A stretch of DNA of 40,533 bases from Actinomadura nitritigenes (GCF_017573545.1 NZ_JAGEOK010000057.1:1-40533); one strand, 5' to 3'; shown: positions 32,498-40,416, numbered from the stretch's first letter. Numbers and translations are program-made. The notes: a model not told the origin generated them from the sequence alone.

Positions 32498-33618
32498 GAC
32501 GCGGCGACCTTCAGCAGACCGCGCAGGCGGTGCAGGTCGAACTCGTTGTCCTCGCGGAGCGCGCCCGCGATCGCGCGCAACTCGGTGATGGACTGCCGAC
32601 CGGGCTTGACCCCCAGGAAGTCCTTGGTGGCGGGCGGCCCCCACTGGGCCAGCCCGGACGCGGTCATCGGAGCCCAGCCAGGCTCCAGGGCGGAGTCGAA
32701 CAGGTCCCCGTCCGTGAAGTGCTCGACCAGGAAGCCGTCCGGGTCGCGCCAGTAGTCGAAGATCTGGCTGCCCTGGATGTGCCTGCCGATTCCCCACGAG
32801 CGCCGGTAGCCGCGGTCGAGCAGGTACTCGCCGCCCGCCGCGAGGACGTCCAGGTCGGCGACCTGGTACGCGGAGTGCACGTACCGGTCGGACGGCCCGA
32901 GCGCCATCGCGAGCGTGTGGTGGTCGGTCGGAGTGCGGCCGCGGTCGCAGCGGATGAACGCCATGACCGGCCCCCGCTCCCGCTGTCCGGCGTAGTAGAG
33001 GAAGTCGCTGACGATCAGGCCGAGGTGCTCCAGGTACCAGTCGAGCGTGCGTCGGAAACGGGTGGTCTGCAGCACTACGTGGCCGGCCCGCTGCACCGTC
33101 GCCGGAGCCCGGGGCGGACGCTGGGCGGCGTTGATCCGCGGTGCCTCGTCCCCGAAGTTGTGGACCAGCGGAGCAGGGGACGTCAGCGCCGCAAGGTCGT
33201 GCGTGCCCGCGACGACCCGGACCCGCAGGCCGCTCGGATCCGTCAGGTCCACGGTCTGCCCGCCGAGATGGTCGGGCAGGTCGGTCACCGCGCCGCCGGC
33301 CGCGTCCGCCAGACGCGTCAGGTCGGCCCGGTCGGCCGCGCGGAACGCGGGCCCCAGGAAACGCGACCTGGAGCCCTGGCGGATCAGGACGCAGGGTGCG
33401 CCCGCCCTGGTGCCCCTCAGGTGCAGCTCGCCGGCGGTGCGCAGCGCGACGGCGAACCCGAACGCCCGCGCGAACAACTCGGCGCGGTCCAGGTCCGGCT
33501 TCTCGAACTCCAGCCACGCCAGGTCGTGCACCTTCACGACCGGCGAGATGGCCCGGCCGGGATGCTCGCCCGCCAGCGCCCCCTGCTCGCTGTGCAGACC
33601 GGTGTGCGCGTCCTTCAC
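32494..33618 (-). CDS. VOC-superfamily extradiol dioxygenase (catechol 2,3-dioxygenase-like)
   Basis: A 374-residue two-domain vicinal-oxygen-chelate protein. The N-terminal repeat begins VKVHDLAWLEFEKPDLDRAE. The catalytic C-terminal repeat has all three expected metal ligands: His in RAGHVVLQTTRF, His in TDHHTLAMALG and Glu in DPDGFLVEHFTDGD. This 2-His-1-Glu pattern is that of type I extradiol dioxygenases (BphC/HsaC-like), which open catechol rings with O2 and Fe(II). It is longer than the usual 290-310 residues. I choose GTG 33618 with GGGAGGG five bases upstream. It is first in the operon and divergent from a TetR gene, with TGACG/CGTCA palindromes between. Confidence 0.87.
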   Translation of the reverse strand: MKDAHTGLHSEQGALAGEHPGRAISPVVKVHDLAWLEFEKPDLDRAELFARAFGFAVALRTAGELHLRGTRAGAPCVLIRQGSRSRFLGPAFRAADRADLTRLADAAGGAVTDLPDHLGGQTVDLTDPSGLRVRVVAGTHDLAALTSPAPLVHNFGDEAPRINAAQRPPRAPATVQRAGHVVLQTTRFRRTLDWYLEHLGLIVSDFLYYAGQRERGPVMAFIRCDRGRTPTDHHTLAMALGPSDRYVHSAYQVADLDVLAAGGEYLLDRGYRRSWGIGRHIQGSQIFDYWRDPDGFLVEHFTDGDLFDSALEPGWAPMTASGLAQWGPPATKDFLGVKPGRQSITELRAIAGALREDNEFDLHRLRGLLKVAAS

Positions 33619-33636
33619 CACGCCCTCCCAACTACT

Positions 33637-33695
33637 TGACGAAAACGTCAGTAGCGACGTTAGCATCAAGTCGGGCGAAGTTGACGATTCGTTCA
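33637..33695. promoter_or_regulatory. TGACG-N4-CGTCA operator candidates of the catabolic operon
   Basis: TGACG AAAA CGTCA at 33637-33650 is a perfect 14-bp palindrome 19 bases before the dioxygenase GTG. A degenerate second copy, TGACG ATT CGTTCA, lies at 33682-33695. Both are in the divergent promoter shared with the TetR gene at 33751, whose product is the likely binder. Confidence 0.6.
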
Positions 33696-33750
33696 GTTGT
33701 GAAGACGGCACTTAGACTGGAAAGAGCACGCAGAGGAGGAGGGGACGGGG

Positions 33751-34488
33751 ATGGCCGATCGCAGCCGGACGACGCCCAACCGGCTGGACCGCCGCAAGGC
33801 GCGGACCCGAGGCGCGCTCATCCGTGCCGCCCAGTCCTTCATCGCCCAGGGCGCCTCGAACGTCCCGATCCTGGAGATCACCCAGGCCGCCGACGTCGGA
33901 CTCGGCTCGTTCTACAACCACTTCGAAAGCCGGGAGCAGCTGTTCGACGCCGCGCTCGAGGACGTTCTCGACCGCCTCGGGGCCCTCCTCGACGAGCTCA
34001 CCTCGCCCCTGGAGGATCCCGCCGACGTCTTCGCGCAGGCGTTCCGGCTGACCGGCCGCCTGCACCGCCTCGACCCGGAGCTGAGCAAGGTACTGCTGAA
34101 CAGCGGCCTGGCCCTCGCCTCCTCTACCAGAGGCCTGGCCCCGCGCGCCCGCCGCGACATCGCGGCGGCGATGCGGGCCGGCCGCTTCCCCGCCGTCCGG
34201 GACCTCGACCTGACCATGGTCGTCGTCGGGGGCACCGCGGTCTCCCTCGCCCACTTCCTCCACGACCACCCCGACCGCGACGACGCCGAGACCGTCGACC
34301 AGATCACCGAAGACCTGCTCCGCACGTTCGGGGTCCCGCCCGCCGAAGCCGCCGACATCGGCCACCGCCCGCTGCCGGCCCTCGTCCACCCCGCCACGAC
34401 GACCGCGGTCGCCAAGAGGAACGCCCGGCCCGTCCCCGAAGCACCGCCTGCCGGCACCGGCAGGACCGAGAAGGACGACAACCGATGA
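33751..34488 (+). CDS. TetR family regulator of the aromatic operon
   Basis: A 245-residue TetR regulator. The HTH is ALIRAAQSFIAQGASNVPIL, EITQAADVGLGSFYNHF. The C-terminal domain is helical and ends in an unusual proline/alanine-rich tail (ARPVPEAPPAGTGRTEKDDN). It is divergent from the four-gene VOC-MhpA-FAH-ligase operon, so it is probably its repressor, relieved by a substrate, intermediate or CoA ester. A GAGGAGG-type ribosome site precedes the ATG. Nothing recognisable follows directly, only ligase debris. Confidence 0.9.
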   Translation: MADRSRTTPNRLDRRKARTRGALIRAAQSFIAQGASNVPILEITQAADVGLGSFYNHFESREQLFDAALEDVLDRLGALLDELTSPLEDPADVFAQAFRLTGRLHRLDPELSKVLLNSGLALASSTRGLAPRARRDIAAAMRAGRFPAVRDLDLTMVVVGGTAVSLAHFLHDHPDRDDAETVDQITEDLLRTFGVPPAEAADIGHRPLPALVHPATTTAVAKRNARPVPEAPPAGTGRTEKDDNR

Positions 34489-34549
34489 CCTTGCGGCCGA
34501 CGGCGTCCCCGGCTCGGCCCATCGCGCATCGGCCGATTCATCCGTGTGC

Positions 34550-34700
34550 TCAAGGACCGGGATTGCTCGTTCCGTTGAGGCGCCGCTGCCGACGTGACCA
34601 AAGATGCACGCCACCGTGCTCGTCAACGCGCGCGATCGCGCGGAACCCTTCCCTCTTGGGCTCGTCCAGGTAGCCGCCCGGGCTGCCGGGCACGTCCCGC
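34550..34700 (-). pseudogene. ATP-dependent DNA ligase N-terminal fragment
   Basis: The minus-strand frame reads YLDEPKREGFRAIARVDEHG, GVHLWSRRQRRLNGTS. This is the adenylation region of LigC/LigD-type ligases, where motif I is EPKWDGFRA and a xRxWSRRxxxLT segment follows. The motif-I lysine is present but the KWDG sequence has become KREG. Only about 45 residues are recognisable. Confidence 0.7.
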
Positions 34701-34709
34701 GTCGTACTG

Positions 34710-34870
34710 TGCCTGCAGCCGCGCGACGTCGGCGAGGACCGGCTGTGGTTCAAGGTCCTGCCTGCCCAGAGCATCGAGGGCCCGGTCGTCAAGGCCGCCA
34801 GCGGCACCTACCGCGAGGGCAAGCGCGACTGGTGGAAACCAATTCTCTTGGGCTCGACCGTTCTGAGGCG
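34710..34870 (+). pseudogene. ATP-dependent DNA ligase fragment, opposite strand
   Basis: In the plus frame DRLWFKVLPAQSIEGPVVKA, ASGTYREGKRDWWK matches the motif IV-V part of ATP-dependent ligases (GIEGLVVKxxxxxYRPGxRxWxK). It lies head-to-head with the N-terminal fragment on the minus strand, so the original ligase gene has been split and one part inverted. Confidence 0.6.
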
Positions 34871-35009
34871 TAGGACGACCCGTACCGGTGGCAGATCGTC
34901 GCCGCCGGCGTCAGGCGGGCGGATGCTTATTGTGGCACCGCCTTTGGAGTCGGTTCCTGGGACGGCAGCGACCTTTGCCTCACTTCTGACGTGCTTTGGG
35001 TGCTGCCTC

Positions 35010-36176
35010 CTATGCGGGCACCTGTTCTGGCAGCGGGAGTCGCGCCGTCACGCGGAAGCCGCCCTCGGGACGAGGTCCCGCGCTGAAGCGGCCGTGCAGG
35101 ATTGCGACCCGTTCGCGCATTCCGGCGATTCCGTACCCGGTTCCTTCCGCTTGCCGGCCGCGCCCGTCGTCGATGACTTCGATCGCTACTTCGTCGTCGC
35201 GATGGTCGATGGTGACGCGGCAGTGGTCGGTGCCGGCGTGCCGCACTACGTTGGTGATCGCTTCCTGGACGATGCGGAACGCCGATAGTTCGAACTCCGC
35301 GGGCAGCGGACGCCGGTGTCCTGTCCACTGCAGGTCGACGCGTACACCGGCGTGTGCGGTCGTCGTGGCCAGGTGTTCAAGGTCGGCCAGGCCCGGCGCC
35401 GGATCAAGCGGAGCCGCCTCGGGGTCGGTACGGCGCAGCGTGCCGAGCATCCGCCGCAGGCCCGCCAGGGTGTCCCGGCTGGTGGCCTCGATGGCCGACA
35501 GCGCGTTGCGGGCCTCCGCCGGCTGGCTGTCGATGACGCGGCCGCCGACGCCGGCCTGGATGGCGATGATGCCGATGCTGTGCGCGACCATGTCGTGCAG
35601 TTCGCGGGCGATCCGGAGCCGCTCTGCCGTGACGGCTCGGGCGGTCCTCTGTTCTTCTATGGCCTCGGCGTGCGCGCGGCGTTCATGGACTGTGTTGCCC
35701 GCCATCCATGCCGCCCCGGCGATCAGCACCGTGAACATCACCGTCCGCACCAGGGCGGGCGATTCGTTCAAGTAGAAGGCCACGACCAGCAACTGCGCGC
35801 AGAGCGTCATGACGACCGCCACGATCGAGGTGCGCCGGGGACGGGTGGCGGTGATGAAGCCGATCGCCAGAGCGTTCGCCAGCATCATCAGATAGCCCAA
35901 CTGCCATGAGAACGGTGCGTTGTCCTCGACCGCCCAGGCGGTGAGCCAGGCGGTGAGCATGAACGCCGTGCCTGCCAGCGGCCGGTGCGGCAGCAGGCTG
36001 GCCGGGAGCAGAAACAGGATGGCGGGAATGAGGAGGCTCAGACCATCCGGGCCTCCGCCATTGAGCAGGGCGACGGCCAAGAGCACCGGGAAGGCGGTGG
36101 CAGCAAGCCACGCCGGGCCCTCTCCGATGACCGCAACGTGACGTTGCGGCGTCCGTGGACGCGACGTTGCTGGCAT
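35010..36176 (-). CDS. Sensor histidine kinase, NarL/DesK-type, without adjacent response regulator
   Basis: A 388-residue membrane kinase. Residues 18-150 hold about five hydrophobic helices (WLAATAFPVLLAVALLNGGG to VMFTVLIAGAAWMAGN). The HisKA_3 box RLRIARELHDMVAHSIGIIA carries the phospho-histidine. The HATPase domain has FRIVQEAITNVVRHA (N box), EVIDDGRGRQAEGTGYGIAG (G1) and MRERVAILHGRFSAGPRPEG (G2). Most such genes are followed by an overlapping LuxR-type response regulator. Here the stop TAG overlaps a GGAGG (TAGGAGG) but no response-regulator reading frame follows. The ATG at 36174-36176 has no clear ribosome site. A perfect 19-bp palindrome lies within its first codons. Confidence 0.88.
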   Translation of the reverse strand: MPATSRPRTPQRHVAVIGEGPAWLAATAFPVLLAVALLNGGGPDGLSLLIPAILFLLPASLLPHRPLAGTAFMLTAWLTAWAVEDNAPFSWQLGYLMMLANALAIGFITATRPRRTSIVAVVMTLCAQLLVVAFYLNESPALVRTVMFTVLIAGAAWMAGNTVHERRAHAEAIEEQRTARAVTAERLRIARELHDMVAHSIGIIAIQAGVGGRVIDSQPAEARNALSAIEATSRDTLAGLRRMLGTLRRTDPEAAPLDPAPGLADLEHLATTTAHAGVRVDLQWTGHRRPLPAEFELSAFRIVQEAITNVVRHAGTDHCRVTIDHRDDEVAIEVIDDGRGRQAEGTGYGIAGMRERVAILHGRFSAGPRPEGGFRVTARLPLPEQVPA

Positions 36177-36348
36177 GCGCCGATCGTAGCCAGCGGCCAC
36201 GACCTGCGGCATTGGCCTTTGGGCGTAATCCCCCGGGCCACCACCGCATGCCACGAATGTGGTCGACGGCCCGCTGCCTTCCCGATCGCGCTGAAGCGAC
36301 CGTGGCACCGGATCCTCCCGCGACTGGGCCGCCAAAGGACCCTCCCTC

Positions 36349-36530
36349 TTGGGCGTCCGCGCCGTCCTACCGACCGCCACGGTCACGGCGAACGGCACGA
36401 TGTTCCTTGCCAGAACCCGGTTGGACACCCCACGAGAAGTCGACTACTGCCGAAACGGCGGCATCCCCTACGTCCTCCGCCAACTCCTGGCCGGAAAGAG
36501 CACAGCAGAAGCGATCCAGGAAGCACGCCA
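36349..36530 (+). pseudogene. Aconitate hydratase, C-terminal fragment
   Basis: The frame reads GTMFLARTRLDTPREVDYCR, NGGIPYVLRQLLAG. This is the extreme C-terminus of aconitase A (F-A-R-V-R-I/L-DTP-E-DYYRNGGI-YVLRQLL). The other roughly 850 residues are absent from the window. The frame then continues into unrelated sequence to about 36687. Confidence 0.65.
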
Positions 36531-36690
36531 GACGTTCGAGGCGACCGAGCACGCCCGGGTTCGTCAGCCGCCGAGCCGTACGTCCCGGCATTGTGCAGCC
36601 GAAGATCGCTGTTGTTCACGTCGGCGTGGCGGCCCGATCGGGGCGCCCGGCAAGCGCCGAAGGCGTCACCGGCTCAGCAAGCGCTGAAAG

Positions 36691-36843
36691 CTGTTCAACC
36701 GGCGCCACGCCAGGGTTTGCGCGCCCGGCGAGCAGGCCGCCGCCGCACTCAAGGGCTGGCGCACCCTGCGGAAGGCCGCCGCTCACCAAGCCCCCGTGAC
36801 CATCGTCGTCCGAGCGAGCTGCGGGTGGCCTGGGGGTGGATGA
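36691..36843 (+). mobile_element. IS5-family transposase C-terminal fragment
   Basis: LFNRRHARVCAPGEQAAAAL, KGWRTLRKAAAHQAPVTIVV is the tail of a DDE_Tnp_4-type transposase (NRxHARxRxxGEQAxAxLKxWRxLRK). It ends at TGA 36841-36843. It belongs to a subgroup different from the NAQLKSW tails at 8.3 and 40.5 kb. No intact part of the element is nearby. Confidence 0.6.
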
Positions 36844-37236
36844 GGTCGATCCGGTGGTGGGCGCCGTCGACCAGCACGACAGGGCCGGGCCTGAACGGGG
36901 TCGCGTGCCTGGGCGTGGTCGAAGACCCGGTCGATCACGGCGTTGGGGTCGTCGATCACACAGCCACCTGCGCATCGCACGGGCTCCGGGCCGGCCTTGT
37001 CCGAGCCGGTACTGCTCAGATTGTGCACGCGTATCTGCAGCTTGTGCAGGACTTCCTCTGTGGCGGCTCTGGTCGCCTTGCAGCGCCTTAACGTCGATCT
37101 CGGTACCACCATCCAACCCGCAGATCACCGCTCTACAGGGGCCCAAAGTAGCCCGCCCGCATCCAGGTCTCGCACCTCCCAGATCGAGGCCGCCGGCGGT
37201 CCCGCTGCGCGGATCGACTCCGAACGAAGGAATGTC
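36844..37236. other. Stretch without a recognisable gene
   Basis: About 390 bases. A minus-strand frame (CVIDDPNAVIDRVFDHAQAR) is open but has no family or start support. The right end must hold the promoter of the secreted hydrolase; GAAGGAA lies just before its ATG. Confidence 0.35.
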
Positions 37237-38082
37237 ATGTCGAAGATTGCCAAATCGAGTTGGGCGGTCGCCGTAGCGACCGCGGCCGGCGCACTTGTCC
37301 TCACGCTCGCCGGCGCGGCCAGCAGCGCCCAGCCGTCACACCGGCCCACCGCGCTCAAGCCCACGATCGTGCTCGTCCACGGTGCCTGGGCGGACGGCTC
37401 CAGCTGGGCGGCGGTCACCCAGAAGCTCCAGGCGAAGGGGTTCACCGTCGACGTCGCGCCGAATCCGCTGCGCGGTGTGGCCGATGACTCCCGGTCCGTC
37501 AAGGACTACCTCGCGACCATCCCCGGGCCGATCGTGCTGGTCGGGCACTCCTACGGCGGCATGGTCATCACAAACGCGGCCACCGGCAACCCCAACGTCA
37601 AGGAGCTCGTCTACATCGATGCCTTCATCCCGCAGCGCAACGACACGGTCCTAGGACTGACCACGGCCAAGCCCGGATCGGTCCTGGCCGTCGCCGACCC
37701 CTCGACGGTGTTCAACACCGTCCCGCTACAGGACGCTGACGGCAAGGTGGCCGCCGTCGATCTCTACGTCAAGCCGTCACTGTTCCCGGGCTACTTCGCC
37801 GGTGGTGTGCCCACCAGGAAGGCGGCGGTGCTCGCCGCAGGCCAGCGGCCGCTCGCGTACAGCGTGCTCACCGAAGCGTCGCCCGGCGTGCCGGCCTGGC
37901 AGACGATCCCGTCCTGGAGCCTCATCGGCACGGGAGACCGGGTGATCCCGCCGGCCGAGCAGGAGATCATGGCCGCCCGGGCGGGCGCCCACGTGGTCAA
38001 GGTCAAGGCCCCGCACCTGTCGATGGTGTCGAACCCGAGTGCCGTCACCGGCCTCATCCGGCGCGCGGCAGTTCACAGCTGA
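37237..38082 (+). CDS. Secreted alpha/beta hydrolase
   Basis: A 281-residue exported hydrolase. The signal peptide is SKIAKSSWAVAVATAAGALV then LTLAGAASSAQ, with cleavage probably after SSA. The oxyanion motif is VLVHGAWADGSSW, the nucleophile elbow is VLVGHSYGGMV (GHSYG), the acid is probably in SLIGTGDRVIPP, and the histidine is in VKAPHLSMVSNP. This matches the salicylate-esterase/hydroxynitrile-lyase-like HGAW group. It probably cleaves an ester outside the cell. The ATG at 37237 has GAAGGAA upstream. A perfect 12-bp stem terminator follows the stop by six bases. Confidence 0.9.
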   Translation: MSKIAKSSWAVAVATAAGALVLTLAGAASSAQPSHRPTALKPTIVLVHGAWADGSSWAAVTQKLQAKGFTVDVAPNPLRGVADDSRSVKDYLATIPGPIVLVGHSYGGMVITNAATGNPNVKELVYIDAFIPQRNDTVLGLTTAKPGSVLAVADPSTVFNTVPLQDADGKVAAVDLYVKPSLFPGYFAGGVPTRKAAVLAAGQRPLAYSVLTEASPGVPAWQTIPSWSLIGTGDRVIPPAEQEIMAARAGAHVVKVKAPHLSMVSNPSAVTGLIRRAAVHS

Positions 38083-38088
38083 CCGCAC

Positions 38089-38123
38089 CTCTGCGCCGGG
38101 TGACCCAGTCGCCCGGCGCAGAG
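38089..38123 (+). terminator. Strong terminator of the secreted hydrolase
   Basis: CTCTGCGCCGGG (38089-38100) and CCCGGCGCAGAG (38112-38123) form a perfect 12-bp stem with an 11-base loop, beginning six bases after the TGA. No U-tract follows, as is usual in this kind of genome. Confidence 0.85.
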
Positions 38124-38362
38124 CGACCGCGAGGGGAGTCTCCGGCGTCGATCCGAGGTAGACGGTAACCAGCCGAGCTTGCACCCATCCGCAACCGAGC
38201 CGCCGACAGCCGTCCCGCCCTGTCCCAACGGCGCGGCGGACACGAGGACGATCGTCGGAGCCGACGCGCACCACGCCGCGGCCACGTCCATCCTCGCCCT
38301 GTTCGCCACCAGTACCGCGATCTGGGTCACGCTCACCGTCGTGTGTCCGCCCACTCGGTGAG

Positions 38363-38905
38363 TCAGTTCTCGATGAAGGCGAGAAGTTCTGCGTTGAAGT
38401 CCTGCCCGAAGCGTCCGACGAGCCCGTGCAGGGCGCCGGCGTGAACCTTGAGGGCGTCCTCTCGGAGAGGGCTTTGACGCGTCACACGCGTTGACGAGCC
38501 CAACGGTCATGCACATGGCCCAGAACGCATCACGAACGCCTGCGAGCGGTGGCGAGCAGGTGCGCTGTAACCGCTCCTCGCAGCACCGCTCTGGAGACGC
38601 GGGGGGTGCCGTGTCGGCCGGGATGACGGTCGACCTCGCCGCCACCGGTGGAGTGACCGGTGAGGATCTGCGTCGGTGCGGTCGAGGTGCTCGATTCAGA
38701 GCGGCGAGATCGTCGGCATAGGTGGTCCATGTCGTTGCCGGCCCAGGTCTGGCTGGACCGCTCGCACCGCGGCGGCCGTGCGCGGTACCCCGGTAGCCGT
38801 GGTCAGTGACGAGCTTGAGTTGGAAGTTCCAGATGTCCGCGTTCAGCGGCCATCCGTGACTGACGACCACCCCGGTCCGAAACCAAGGTCCTGTGGAGTG
38901 ATCGG
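38363..38905 (-). pseudogene. Non-heme chloroperoxidase-like alpha/beta hydrolase, decayed
   Basis: Pieces in different minus-strand frames reconstruct the family: VVSHGWPLNADIWNFQLKLV, TDHGYRGTAHGRRGASG, TWTTYADDLAALN, then VRDAFWAMCMTVGLVNACDA, and finally NAELLAFIEN to TGA at 38363-38365. These match VFSHGWPLNADAW, HGYRxxAHDRRGHGRS, TYADDLAAL and the DAFWxMSMQVGLVNAYECVK cap of chloroperoxidases. The first strand, the nucleophile elbow and the catalytic acid segment are lost or shifted. It is not functional. Confidence 0.8.
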
Positions 38906-39097
38906 AAGTACCGCACAGGAGGTCTTGCACAGGCTGTAGACGACCGTGCATACCCTGAGCACCACCGCCGATCGGTGCCGTCCGGGCAGCGAAGAGTGGC
39001 TGTACCACTCCCGCACCGAGTGCCTCGGGGAGTACTGTGGCCGCAGCACGCCCTGCGTGGACGGAGCATGCTGGCCGATGTCGGAGGTGTCCACGCC

Positions 39098-40090
39098 GTG
39101 ACGCGTACCTTTGATTCCCGTCCGATTGCCCCCGCCGATCGCGCTGAGGCGTTGCGCGAGATCGTCACCACCGAGATCGTCCCGGTGACACTCACCATTC
39201 CGCCCTCGGGTGCCGTGTTCCGCGCAGCCGTCACCGACGCCGGGCCGCTACGGTTCACCTCGATTCGATCAAGTACGACCGCAGTGGAGCGCACCGCGCG
39301 TCTGGCCCGCGACGACCTGATACCCAGTGTCTTTCTCGGGCTGCAGATGACCGGATCCAGTCTGGTCGTTCAGGACGGCAAGGAAACCGTGCTGCGGCCT
39401 GGCGAGCTCGTTCTCTACGACTCGACCGCCCCGTTCCTGCTGGCCGATCTCAAGGGAGTCAGGCAATACAGGATCCGGATTCCGATGGAGAACCTGGCGC
39501 TGCCGCGCGACCTGCTCCGACAGGTGCGGGCCGTCAGGCTGACCCCGGGACTTCCATTGGCCGGCTTGGCCTCGACCTACTTCCAGCACATCGTCTCGCG
39601 TCCGGGCTTCTTCTCCCAGCCCGGATCCGAGGCAGTCGGTCAACCGGGCATCGAACTGATCCGCGCCCTGATCGCCACCCAGGTCGGAGCATCCGCCATC
39701 ACCAAGGAATCGATGCGGGCCACACTGCGGCTGCGGATCCTGGAATACGCGAGAGCCAACCTGGGCGACCCGGAACTCAACGCGACGCAGATCGCCGTCG
39801 CGCACCACATCTCCACACGCCACCTCTACAACGTCCTGGCCGAGGGCGACATCTCACTCGCCGACTGGATCCGCACCCAGCGTTTGGAAGCAGTCCGCAA
39901 CGAGCTCGGTCGGCCTGGGGCGCGCCTGGTGAGGATCGCGTCGGTGGCGCAGCGCTGGGGGTTCCGAGACCCGTCCAGCTTCGGCCGCGTCTTCCGGGCC
40001 GCGTACGGCCTCTCACCGCGCGAGTGGCGCGACACGGCAGGGTCGGAGACCAGTGGCTCGCGCGTCCCTCGATGCGACGGAACACTGTGA
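39098..40090 (+). CDS. AraC family transcriptional regulator
   Basis: A 330-residue regulator. Residues 15-190 form a cupin-like AraC_binding domain (LGLQMTGSSLVVQDGKETVL, RPGELVLYDSTAPFLLADL). The C-terminal double helix-turn-helix is at about 220-320: LNATQIAVAHHISTRHLYNV, LAEGDISLADWIRTQRLEAV, then SVAQRWGFRDPSSFGRVFRA, AYGLSPREWR, the signature of AraC/XylS proteins. I choose GTG 39098 with GGAGG ten bases upstream (39083-39087). An ATG at 39068 and a GTG at 38975 are in frame but have weaker sites. Its target is unclear; the nearest partner upstream is the decayed chloroperoxidase-like gene on the other strand. Confidence 0.88.
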   Translation: MTRTFDSRPIAPADRAEALREIVTTEIVPVTLTIPPSGAVFRAAVTDAGPLRFTSIRSSTTAVERTARLARDDLIPSVFLGLQMTGSSLVVQDGKETVLRPGELVLYDSTAPFLLADLKGVRQYRIRIPMENLALPRDLLRQVRAVRLTPGLPLAGLASTYFQHIVSRPGFFSQPGSEAVGQPGIELIRALIATQVGASAITKESMRATLRLRILEYARANLGDPELNATQIAVAHHISTRHLYNVLAEGDISLADWIRTQRLEAVRNELGRPGARLVRIASVAQRWGFRDPSSFGRVFRAAYGLSPREWRDTAGSETSGSRVPRCDGTL

Positions 40091-40116
40091 AACACCTTCG
40101 GACGTCACGGCGAGTT

Positions 40117-40320
40117 TCAGGCGTGAATACGGGCATCGAGCAACTCGTGCAGTTGGGTGCGAAAGTACCGGGCAACGGCAGGTTGATCCAGGCGGAGACG
40201 GGATTCGTCCTCGCCGGGAAGACCGCTGCCGATGAAGCCCGTCGTCATCCAGATGATGGTCCAAGCAAGAAACTGCATGTCCAGACCCTCGCGGATTCCC
40301 GACCATGAATGAGAGGTCAT
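40117..40320 (-). CDS. Small protein of unknown function
   Basis: A 67-residue frame. GGAGG lies five bases before the ATG at 40318-40320, an ideal spacing. The product begins MTSHSWSGIREGLDMQFLAW, has one hydrophobic segment (MQFLAWTIIWMTTGFIGSGL) and a charged C-terminal part (RYFRTQLHELLDARIHA). I know no family. It may be a truncated larger protein or a real small membrane-associated protein. Two perfect palindromes lie upstream, in its presumed promoter. Confidence 0.5.
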   Translation of the reverse strand: MTSHSWSGIREGLDMQFLAWTIIWMTTGFIGSGLPGEDESRLRLDQPAVARYFRTQLHELLDARIHA

Positions 40321-40359
40321 CATATCCTCCAAGGGGGGAGTGAAGAATTGCCTCGGAAA

Positions 40360-40388
40360 ATCGATATCGATGGCGTCCTTAAGGACGC
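40360..40388. promoter_or_regulatory. Two adjacent perfect palindromes upstream of the small gene
   Basis: ATCGATATCGAT (40360-40371, 12 bp) is immediately followed by GCGTCCTTAAGGACGC (40373-40388, 16 bp). Both are perfect and continuous. They could be an operator pair or a transposon-end/terminator structure beside the IS5 tail. Confidence 0.5.
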
Positions 40389-40416
40389 GATGCCCCCAGA
40401 GTGCAGTGAGCCTTTT

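Noticed and set aside
30941..33631. A single 896-codon fusion of VOC and MhpA-like proteins
   Set aside because: The upstream part is an out-of-frame translation of the VOC gene; the two real genes overlap by ATGA and are in different frames.
28154..34488. A secondary-metabolite biosynthetic cluster
   Set aside because: There is no polyketide synthase, NRPS, terpene synthase or carrier protein. The gene set is typical of catabolism.
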